A stretch of DNA of 64,000 nucleotides from NCBI GenBank assembly GCA_049799955.1, contig JBARIW010000051.1:1-64000 (forward strand), read 5' to 3'. Source of the DNA: JBGTFE01 sp049799955 (GTDB lineage: Bacteria > Acidobacteriota > Blastocatellia > Pyrinomonadales > Pyrinomonadaceae). A program made the translations under genes and the position numbers. This document shows positions 24,775-34,400 of this stretch, in pieces. Position 1 is the first letter of the stretch; every line of letters starts with the position of its first letter. The notes beneath the pieces are model-generated. The model saw only the letters and a list, made by a program, of their open reading frames with translations, ran no database searches and was not told the origin of the DNA.

Positions 24775-25596
24775 TTAAGTTTGACGGAAAAAATTACGAT
24801 ATGAAACGGGCGTTAATCCGGTCAGACGCTTGAATGTGCTGGAAAAATGTCCTTGATTGGCAAAGCCGGCTTCTAAAGCAATGATTGCGAGCGGCGTTTT
24901 CCCTTTTGAGATTTCAGCGCAGGCGTATTCAATCCGTAATTGGCGAATGTATTCACCGACAGTGCAGTGATATTTTTGCCTGAAAACACTGGCTAAATGT
25001 ACCGGATGGATTTTAACTTCCGAGGCAATCCGTTCAAGCGTCAGATTTTCCGAAAAACGCGCGTGAAGTATATCTTTCGCCTGTCTGAGCCAGTGAGGAA
25101 TTGTTCGTTCGATATATTGATTGGAGCTTCGAGCCGTTCCAGCCAGAAGTTCCATCGTCAAGCCTTCGATTATTAAAGAAGAAGCCATGTCCATCTGATG
25201 AAACTCGCGGTTGAGTCGCGTTACAAGCTGCGGCAATAAACCGTCATGGAAATTGGCTGCATGATTTAATTGTAATGAATTATCGTGAAGCTTTTCAATC
25301 CATTTCGCCGGAATTTCGATAATAAAAACACGCACGTCGCGGTCGTGAAAATAATCTCTATGCAATTCGCCTGAAGGACGAAAAGTCAAAGTCGAGGGCT
25401 TACACATTACCTCTCGTTTATTATGAAATTCGGAATAGCTTCCCTGAAGAACAAAACAAAAATGAGCGTTTTCGTGCGAATGTTCCGAAAGTTTCGTGTT
25501 TGCGAGATGAATATTTTCAGTGATGATAAATTCGGCAATTTCCAAACTTTTTATCGTTTTTCCATGCGAACGTCCCGGTAATAATTTCTCAGCCAT
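24775..25596 (-). CDS. AraC-family transcriptional regulator
   Basis: A 273-residue regulator. An N-terminal cupin-like sensor domain (about 20-150) includes EHSHENAHFCFVLQGSY. The C-terminal double helix-turn-helix (about 170-273) has LTLERIASEVKIHPVHLASVF and IIALEAGFANQGHFSSTFKRLTG with the final P-x-x-YR motif (LTPVSYRNFF). It lies upstream of, and on the same strand as, the amidohydrolase-serine hydrolase operon, which it may control. The effector is not readable from the sequence. Confidence 0.9.
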   Translation of the reverse strand: MAEKLLPGRSHGKTIKSLEIAEFIITENIHLANTKLSEHSHENAHFCFVLQGSYSEFHNKREVMCKPSTLTFRPSGELHRDYFHDRDVRVFIIEIPAKWIEKLHDNSLQLNHAANFHDGLLPQLVTRLNREFHQMDMASSLIIEGLTMELLAGTARSSNQYIERTIPHWLRQAKDILHARFSENLTLERIASEVKIHPVHLASVFRQKYHCTVGEYIRQLRIEYACAEISKGKTPLAIIALEAGFANQGHFSSTFKRLTGLTPVSYRNFFRQT

Positions 25597-25682
25597 ATAG
25601 AAAACTTTAATATATTTCAGTTATTTTACAGTAATAAAATATGGCAATAATATAAAATTCTCACTTTTTCAGTAATCCGAGT

Positions 25683-26222
25683 TTATTCAGGTTGCCGGTA
25701 AGGTTCGCCCCAACGGCTTAACGCCGAATTTGCCGAATCTTTCGCTGGGCAAGACTCCGATGTTAAGCGGATTTTTTTACTTATGCCGCAGCCGCAGAGT
25801 TTGCAAACGCTGTCGGCAGCCCGGCTGCCGATTTTTTCGCTTACCTTACCGGTTACAAGCTTATGCAGTCCATTATAAGATGTGGTTCTATACTCGCAAC
25901 TCAGGCACGCGTTTTCCCTGCGTTCAATCATTTCTTCGTCTACAGTTGAGAAACCGGTTTTAGCCCATCCGACTAAAGCCTTTGCAGCTTTGACCATTAA
26001 TACGGAACTCGACATTTCACCGGGTTCATCTTCCGTGTAATTTTTTATCGGTGGATTAGATAGTAAATGCCGGAGAAATTCGGGCTGATTCCTGCAAACG
26101 ATTAAATTATGCGCGTAAGTTTCATCGTTTAGCGCGCATAGAAATACATCTTCTGAAACCGGTTTTTCTAAACCGAGCAGTTCTCCGAGCTGCTCTCTGC
26201 TTTCCGTTAGATTTACGTTCAT
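25683..26222 (-). CDS. Cysteine-rich protein with zinc-ribbon-like C-terminus, next to the Tc toxin locus
   Basis: A 179-residue protein of unknown function. The frame opens at a GTG at 26234, but the ATG at 26222, preceded by AGAGG, is the better start. Residues 1-100 are helical (LGELLGLEKPV, then HNLIVCRNQPEFLRHLLSNPP). The C-terminal 70 residues hold ACLSCEYR, then VCKLCGCGISKKIR and ESCPA, six cysteines in a CxxC...CxxCxC...C layout that suggests a metal-binding ribbon. Similar cysteine layouts occur in some phage or tail-related small proteins. It follows the Hint-domain gene on the same strand, so it is likely part of the toxin locus. Confidence 0.55.
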   Translation of the reverse strand: MNVNLTESREQLGELLGLEKPVSEDVFLCALNDETYAHNLIVCRNQPEFLRHLLSNPPIKNYTEDEPGEMSSSVLMVKAAKALVGWAKTGFSTVDEEMIERRENACLSCEYRTTSYNGLHKLVTGKVSEKIGSRAADSVCKLCGCGISKKIRLTSESCPAKDSANSALSRWGEPYRQPE

Positions 26223-26335
26223 ATTTATTAACACCTCTTAAAAAATTTACAGAAGCCCGGTTTTTACTTGTGGCAGTCATAATTTAATTTGAAATCCACT
26301 CATAGTACAAAACCGAGCTCCTGTATTATTTACCG

Positions 26336-28282
26336 TTATCTCGTCAAAAGACTGTCGCTGCTGTTTCCGGAATCCGAGCCCTTACCAGTCGAAAATCTGG
26401 CGATACTGTTTCCGCGATCCAAAGCCTTACCTTCGGTTGTCGTTACATTACTAACTTGAAGTAAGTAATTCGTAGCCTCAGTTAAATCACAAGTTAATTC
26501 AACCTGTTTGCTGTTAGCCCCGATTTTGGCAGATTCGATTTTCGCTTCAGGAGTAAAAGTATAATTTTCTACATTCTCTCCTGTCGTCGGGTCAACCTCT
26601 GCACTAAACGCGATAGTTACAACTTTCTTGCTTGAATCATAAGTAGCCCAATAGACCATGAAAGAAAGCGGTACCGGAATTCCGCCCGCGCACTCAGGTA
26701 AAACGCCGCCCATTTCGCCTGCCAAAAAGGTTTCTTCTCTGCAAGCTAACGCGGGATCGTTCTTCGGGTCTTGCGGATTGCCGCCGTTATTGATTTTAAC
26801 GTTAGTGAAAAGTTGTTTGATTTGCTCGATGGCAGCTTCGGTAACCTCAGTGTACTGAAATAGCCATACGGTACGCAATACATTTTTTACGCTGAGCAAA
26901 TCTGCCTCGGATTTGGGTATAAGCCTGTTTAATAAGCCGCCTTGCTGGTCTTGTTCGAAACTAGCGACGCACTGAGCCAGAATTAGCGAAATCCCCTGCC
27001 AAAATAAACTATTCACCCTGCCCATCTTACCCGAAATTACCACATGCTTCTCACCGTATGCCTCAAAAGCATAGGCATTAGGCGTAGTGTCCGTTTTATC
27101 GAGGTAAAAACGTATTTGGGGATAAAATGTGTTGAATATTCGAAAAAGGTTTTCGACTAATGCTCCATTAATCGGATCGAAGGGCGGGCGGAAAGTGGCG
27201 TTTGCATCAATCTCGATTGCCTGATCCACGGTTACAAAAGACGCAGCGCCATCGGGAATCGGGCTCGAATCGTTCACATACAGATGTATCGTTTTCGGCA
27301 AATCCGTCGTAGATTCAGAAGCTGTTGTAGAATCAGAAGCTTTTGAATAATCAGAAGCTTTTGAATAATGGAAAGCGCCCTTAATATTATCCTTGTGCAA
27401 ATTATCGTATTCTTCGCTCCCGATATGCGGACTGGTTTCTAACTGGTCGCCTATTCGGGCTGTCCCGATTTGCAAAGAATAATCCCCCGATATAACCCCA
27501 TTGGTATTCAGTAAGTGACCATCAGGAGCTTCAACCGGTGTTACGCTTGTAGAAATGTGATGAATGCCTCCTGAGTACTTAACCACTTTAATTGACTTAA
27601 TTTCAACCGGTGAGCCGTCAGGCGCGGTCAATGTATCCTTTACCGACAATTGAGACGCATGTTTTAATTTACCTGATGACAATAAGAAAACCTGATCCAG
27701 AGTACTAATCAGCTCAAAACCCTCCCCGTAACTCACAAGTATCATATCCTGATATCCCTTATCGGCTGTAGGCGGGGCTCCCATACTCATAACCACGGTA
27801 TTTTCTTTCCAGTTCACTTGGAGCTTGCCGGATTGTAAAACAATAGAACCGGTTAACACGGCATCGCCCGGTAAAAATTGTTCAATCGGTTTCGTTCCCT
27901 CTTTAGAAATAGCCACGGGTGTTCCATAAGCGAAACAAGCGCAGCAGCAATCGCATTCGCGAGACCTCCAAATTTTTGGATTCGGCTGGTTGTCTCTCCA
28001 GTTGCTTTGATCATTTACCGATGCAAATACATGCGGGTCGCAAGTAGACGGAGACTGACCGGGACCATCAAAATACTGGTTCTCAGCACATAATGTTGTG
28101 TTATAGGCTTCTTGCCATCTTAGCGGATAATAAAGATTTTTCTCAACACAGAAATCATGTAAATCATTAGCTACTGACGAGCAATGATAGGACAATCCAT
28201 TTGGTCCGCCAGCGCCGTCCGGACACGGATGTCTGCTTGCGCCGAGTAAGTTGTTATAACAAGTTTGGGGTTCGTATCCCAT
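26336..28282 (-). CDS. Hint-domain protein with C-terminal Ig-like domain, in the Tc toxin locus
   Basis: A 648-residue protein with a good AAGGAGG site before its ATG. The first 110 residues are cysteine-rich with no known domain. A Hint (hedgehog/intein) module begins at a cysteine cluster (CDCCCACFAYGTPVAISKEG) and continues with IEQFLPGDAVLT, ASQLSVKDTLTAPDGSPVEI and GGIHHISTSV. The TxxH block typical of splicing-competent Hint domains appears as TLDQ, so autoprocessing may be impaired. A low-complexity stretch follows (YSKASD and TTASEST repeats). The C-terminus (about 545-635) is an SbsA-type Ig-like domain (VVTIAFSAEVDP, NYTFTP). Hint modules often sit in secreted polymorphic toxins before the toxin tip; here the Ig domain takes that place. 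The gene follows TcA by 170 bases. Confidence 0.65.
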   Translation of the reverse strand: MGYEPQTCYNNLLGASRHPCPDGAGGPNGLSYHCSSVANDLHDFCVEKNLYYPLRWQEAYNTTLCAENQYFDGPGQSPSTCDPHVFASVNDQSNWRDNQPNPKIWRSRECDCCCACFAYGTPVAISKEGTKPIEQFLPGDAVLTGSIVLQSGKLQVNWKENTVVMSMGAPPTADKGYQDMILVSYGEGFELISTLDQVFLLSSGKLKHASQLSVKDTLTAPDGSPVEIKSIKVVKYSGGIHHISTSVTPVEAPDGHLLNTNGVISGDYSLQIGTARIGDQLETSPHIGSEEYDNLHKDNIKGAFHYSKASDYSKASDSTTASESTTDLPKTIHLYVNDSSPIPDGAASFVTVDQAIEIDANATFRPPFDPINGALVENLFRIFNTFYPQIRFYLDKTDTTPNAYAFEAYGEKHVVISGKMGRVNSLFWQGISLILAQCVASFEQDQQGGLLNRLIPKSEADLLSVKNVLRTVWLFQYTEVTEAAIEQIKQLFTNVKINNGGNPQDPKNDPALACREETFLAGEMGGVLPECAGGIPVPLSFMVYWATYDSSKKVVTIAFSAEVDPTTGENVENYTFTPEAKIESAKIGANSKQVELTCDLTEATNYLLQVSNVTTTEGKALDRGNSIARFSTGKGSDSGNSSDSLLTR

Positions 28283-28452
28283 AATATATCCTCCTTAAGA
28301 TACTGTTTTTTTAATTTCAGGAATTCTCTCTTCAATAAGCTGTCTCATCCTGTTACAAAACAGCGAGAACCTACAAGCCGCTAAAAAAATATTTTGTGTT
28401 AAATCATAATTGCCCTCCTGTTTTATCGTCTGAAAATCAATCTGAATCTTAA

Positions 28453-31400
28453 TTAAAACGGTTTCTCCGTATAAACAATCACGACCGCCATATCGACGAG
28501 CTTTGTCTCATCCAGCATTTTGACGCTGCCTGAGGTTTTCGTTATCAAATCCGGAGCTTTATTGATATCGAATACCAAAGTGCAATTCGGACTTTTAACG
28601 CCAAAACCGGCAGTTTGCAGAGCCGATGAATCGATTTCCGCAAAGTTGTCGGCAACGCTGAAAGGCGCATTTTTAGTTCCGACCTGAAGCTGTAGAAAAT
28701 TGCTGCCGGTAAGCTTATCGTTGCTTGAAACTTCAAGCTGAAGCATCAGCGCTCCGACTGTTACATTGCTCAAATTCGTCAGCCAGTAATTATCGGTCAA
28801 AGGGAATGAAATGGCTTGCTGACTATTGGCGTCAGGCGGCGTATTGAACATTTGCAGCCAACTTTCGGCAAACGCCTGTCGAAGGTCGAATGTTTTGGCT
28901 TTTACATAATTGCCTGAAGAATTCGGAAGCGCCGAGTAAATTGCTTTAACTTTACCGGCGAAGTCGCCGCCGTCTTTCGCGGTATATTTGATGTTGATAA
29001 TCACATCGGAAATGCTGTCGAAATTAATCCTGTTGGTCGAGGGCGGCAGGCTCAGAGTCCAGGTCGAAACCGCGCCCGTTCCTTCAAAGGGCAGATACCT
29101 TTCGTCCCTGAAATCAAGAAAAAACATCCCGCTGTCATCAATCCCTTTTGAAACGGCTATCGCCTGGTCAGGAACCCAGTTTTGCCTCAGGTCGGAGCTT
29201 GACGGTTCGGCGGGAACGGGTCCTGAGTTCGGAACGGTTTTTGCGACCGCATATTTTACGGCATTTACGCCGTTGGCATCTGTCGAAAGGACAATCATAT
29301 TAAAGTTTTGCCTTAAGGTAGCGTTTAGATTCTGGTAAGGTCCGACAATCGCCGGTATTGAAACCGAGATTGATTTGATTTTTCGGCAATAATGACCGGG
29401 AAAATCAAAGTCAAACAGCTTTTCGCTCAGGGTGAAATCCAGAGTTCCCTGCGTGCCTCCGTTATGCCCCCATTTGAACTTCAGGAATTCTTCGGGAAAA
29501 GCCTGGCTGATGGAAACCGTTTTTTCAATTTCCAGTTGCCGTGTATTGTTCTGAATATACGCGCTTTCCATCTGCTGAATCGACATCATCAGCGACTCGC
29601 CCGACAGCAAGCCTTTATGAAGATTGTCCCAGTAATTAAAGGCAATCATCTGGTCTGACGAATCGAGTTCGAACTGGTAAGCAGCCTGCGCCCGCAAAGC
29701 CATCGCTTCGGCGAGATTGTATGTTTGAAAATAAAGAGAAGACAGCCTCGATACTAACCACTGGTACAAATCCTGATTGGTAAACTTTGATTTAAGGAAA
29801 GTATCGACCGCCTGCGATTGCTCAATATCCTTTTGATGAATGACGAGTTCCTGCTGGGCGATAACAATGCTGACATTATTGGCGTTAATCTGGTTCGTGA
29901 TTTGAGCCACATCATAACCGGCGGTGTCCTTTGCGAATTGCCAATCTTCCTGACGGCGCTGATAACTGCCTGCGGTTGCGACAAGTCCGGCAGCCTGATT
30001 TAATATTTCAGACTCCAGATTGCTTATCGCCGCACCGGCGTTGATAGCGTCGCCGAACTTCATTCCGCCATCCGAAAAACCAAATATATTCGGCAACAGA
30101 TAGCCGGCGATAGAAACTCCGTTTATGCCAATCGCAATATCTTGCGGAATAATCGCCGCCGAACGTAAAGCGAGGTCGGAAATTTCAAATGCATTGAGAC
30201 CTGCGCTGATTGTCTGAGTGTAATTGTTCAGCCGGTTTTGCGCGTTTAGCAGACTTTGCTGCAAGCCCGCCAGTTGGTCCTCCTGCTCCTGTATCTGCTG
30301 TTGTTTAACCAGAGTGGTCAGGTTCAGAATGTTGCCCTCATTGGCGGATTGCAGGAGAGCCAGACCTTCCGCGTCATTTTTCTCCAATGCGGACAACAAA
30401 CTGCTTCCGAGCTGAATTACCGTGTTCGTCAGGCTTTTTGCCTGCTCTACCATATAACTGAACCGGTAAGGAGGAATGACGGGCTGCGTCAGCGACGCGA
30501 CATCCAGAACATTGTTTCCTGACGCGGCGGCTTTAACCAGCGCCATCGGGTCAATCGGCGGTTCAAATAAAGGAAGCGGCTGGGCAACCCCGTTAATATT
30601 CAGACAATGGCGAATGTTATACAATCTGCCTTCCACCGTGTCCCATTTCGAAATAAACGTATCATTCTCCGGAACACAAAAATATGCCTCAATATCATTA
30701 AAGGGAACATCTTTCTCGTTATTCGGTTGAAGGGACAATTGAATCTGAGACGATATGGCGTTTTCCATATCAATCAAAAACTGCGGAATTCCACCATCGA
30801 CCTTGCTGTATTTTTGCAGAATTTCCTTGAAATTTACCGGAAACTCGGAGTTACAGGGACCCAAATCTTTCGGACGAGGTCCGAGCAAATCATACGCGTA
30901 GACATAGAGCATAAGCGCGGCGGTAATTGATTCCCATGTATAAAGCCTGAATTCAGAATCGCCCCAATCAATTAAATTCTCGATATATTTCATCACCACC
31001 GCTTTTTCATACGCGCCTATGCGTAAACGGGCAATGGCGTGCGGGTCAAAAGGGTCGGTATTGTAAGCGTGTATCTCATTCGGATTGGTCAACTGTTTTA
31101 TCAAGGATTCCCGCGTATGATTTCTAAAAGGCTGAAACTGCCAATAACGGGAAAGCTTATCATTGACATAATTATTCACCAGGATGTTATAAACTTCCTG
31201 TCCTTGATGAGCATCGACATCTTGTAAAAGCGGAGTTAATTGCGAGGGAGTCATTTGCGTAATTACAGCAGTTACAGCCCCGTTTTCGACCAAACCCAAT
31301 GCTTTACTTTTCAGTATCCCATATATTTGTGCCGCCAGAGATTCAGGAATATCATCAGTTACGAAAGATTGTGCGGAAACCGTGTCGGGTTTTACTGTCG

Positions 31401-34400
31401 GATTAAAAATATACTGTAACCAGTTTTCGGCATTTTGAAATTGCTGATTATTGTTTAAAACCTGTGCAACCAGCATCGGACCGTGAAAAAAGAGTTCCCA
31501 GTAATAATTACCATAAGGTCCGTCAAAGGCTACCTGCTGACCTGAGCTTATAGCCGGCGGAATCACCTGCGGACTCGGCTGGTAGGCATCAAAAAGTAAA
31601 GTTGCATTTTGAGGAGGTTGTTGGGAGCTTAAACTGAGCAGCCCGTCAATCCCGGTGGTAAACAGCTTACGGCTTAACTCGCGCACCGCCGCCGTCGTAA
31701 CTCTGGTTGTTTTAAAAAATAACGTGTGCAGGTTGTCCTCAAGACCAAAGTTTTCCGAACTATATTGCAGCGCCACTTTAGCGGAGTTCAGCAATATCGA
31801 ATAAACCTCCGCCCCCTGTTCCGCATTAAGAACCTGTAACAAATTTGTCAGTTGCGGCACGGTCATCGACTTTAATGTTGTAAGAGAAACGATTCCATTA
31901 GCATCTACGACCTGCAAGGCGGGAGATTTGAGCGCCGAATATATATTCTTTGCAGTATTTTGGTCAATATCATCGGTAATGAAAGATTGCTGAGTTACAT
32001 AACCGAATGGCTCGCGGATTGTTGTTCCATCAGTAATTTTGGAAAAGGTTTCTTCAAGCGCGTTGCTCTGATAGCTTTCAAGCAGAAACGACTCGAAGGC
32101 GGTTTGAAAAAGGAACCATCCCGGTTGATTTTTGACCGGGATAACCGATGTCGGAGCGGTTGAAATCGCACCAAAGATATATGGCGTGCCGAAATATAAA
32201 TCAAAGAGAACGTTTCGCACAAATTTTCCCTGTTGGTTATTATCAAGCTGGCAAACGATGGCTATTGTCTCCGCCGGTGTGTTTGTAATGGTTGGTTGGA
32301 CATTACCGTTTGCATCTAATAATTGAACAGCCTTACTCTGCAAAATAGTGAATATTGAACCGGAAGCCCCTGCATCGATGTTCAAATCAGCATTTATAAA
32401 AGAAGTCGCTGTGGCAGTTCCGGGCGGGGTAATGGAAACCTTACCGAGTCCCATCGCCTCAGTGTAATTATTTACAATCGGATTATTCTGCGGATACAAG
32501 GCGAGACTGCGATTTAATTCCGCCATGGTGGCGGTAAAAGTCGGGCTGAAATCCGTAGCGGCGTTTAAAATATTGTTTTCAAATATAAGAAATTCATTTT
32601 GATCCGCTACATACGAATCTTCCAATTCGGTATTAATAACGATGGAATGAATTAACGGAAAGCGCCCGTTTTGATGCGCGTTTTGCATTTCTACCAATTC
32701 CAGATTGGCTTCGGTTATCGTTTTAACAAAATTTTGAAAATCCACGCCTCCGTTTGTAGTCGGATTATTGCCTGTCTGAATGTTTTGATTTAGGAGCGGT
32801 CCGTATAGAACGACCAATTTTTCCGGTTCGCTTACCGAAACAAAATCCGAACTATAGTTTGACTTGGATAGATTTATTAAGGCGACTTTCTTCCAATAAA
32901 GCAAATCAGGGTTAAAAATTGAGCCGTCGAATGGTCCGTAAAGATTATTAGAAGAATCTTCAATATTAACGACGTAGTCCGCTAATAATATTTGTGGCGG
33001 AGCCCAGTTCCCCGAGAAGTTATAAAAGGAATATTTGATGGTCGCTTTCGTGATTATGCTGTTTCTCACGTCAGAAGTTTGTTCTTTTTCCTGATGACGG
33101 GATAGCTCGACCCAAAATACAAAAAGCTTGTTATAAGCATATACCGGAGTTACATACTCTGAATTTATGGTTATGTTAATTTCATTCCATTGCGACCAGA
33201 TATCTCCGGGTTCTCGCGTGATATAAAAATATTTATAGGGTTTACTTTGTGTTCTGGCTAAAAGAAATAATGTATCGGTATCGCCGGTCTCATCATTCTC
33301 GACGGTACAATGATATGCGTCCACATACTTCAATGTGGCAAGCTCTTGAAATGAATCAAGATACTTTGTATAAGCCGCCTCTACCGTATCCTTCGTTACA
33401 TTCCCCTGACTGAGATCATTTTCAAGCGTTTTAAACAGGTCGGTTTTCGACTTTCTAAGGCTTGGGTCGATATAATTTTCCGGGTAAAGAAATACCTCGC
33501 GATTGGCTTCCCATACACGGTAGTTCATAATCCATTCCCAGTAAATGTCGGGAAGGTCGGCTTTATCAATGACGACATTGCGTTCGAGGTTTAACCGGCA
33601 TCTTTGCAGGTAAAGCTGTGCAGAGTTTAGCGCCTGTTTTATAAAAGAGATGTCCTGACATCCTCCTCGTTTGACATCAATCAATAAAAACTCATACAAA
33701 TTGTCGGGGGTTGTTATATCCTTATAGATTTTTCCAGCCTCCAATACCGTCAGGTTCAAAATGGCATCTCGCTTCGCTTCCTCGATGAAGCCGTTAATTT
33801 TTTTGAAAGTGGACGACCACGCTTCTTTCGAGGAATTTGCGCTTACCTTTTGAAGCAACGAAGCTGCGTAGCTTTTATACGTTTCCCAATTATCTGCGGC
33901 GGATGTCCACGAAGCCATTTCATTTAACTGCGCAATAAAATATACGTCAATCCCCAACTCCTGCGTGATGGTAAAAACCCGATTTAATTGGGTCAGTTCA
34001 CTTACAGTAGTGCAGTTTTTGCCTTTTCCGAGAAAGTATTCGAGTAAATAGCCCAGTTGGTCTTTATTCCAGCCGGTAATCGCGACCAGTTCACCGAGAG
34101 CAGTTTCATAGTCGGTATTTCCAACATTGGAAAAATAAGAAACCAGTTGATTTTTCTGGTCATCAAAATCGGCTTCCAATTGCGTGAAAGCATAAATTTC
34201 ATAAATATTATTGATTTCAAACGCAATCGTGAAGGCTGTTTTATCGACCGTATAAATTTGATTGTAGGCGGCAGGCGTTTTTATAATCCCGTTGATTTGG
34301 GTGTTGTTTAGCAAAAGACTCTTATAAAAAAGAAGAAAGCGAGACACGCTTTTTATAAAACTGCCAATAAAGGGATTGGTTACATCGAGCGGAACCTGTA

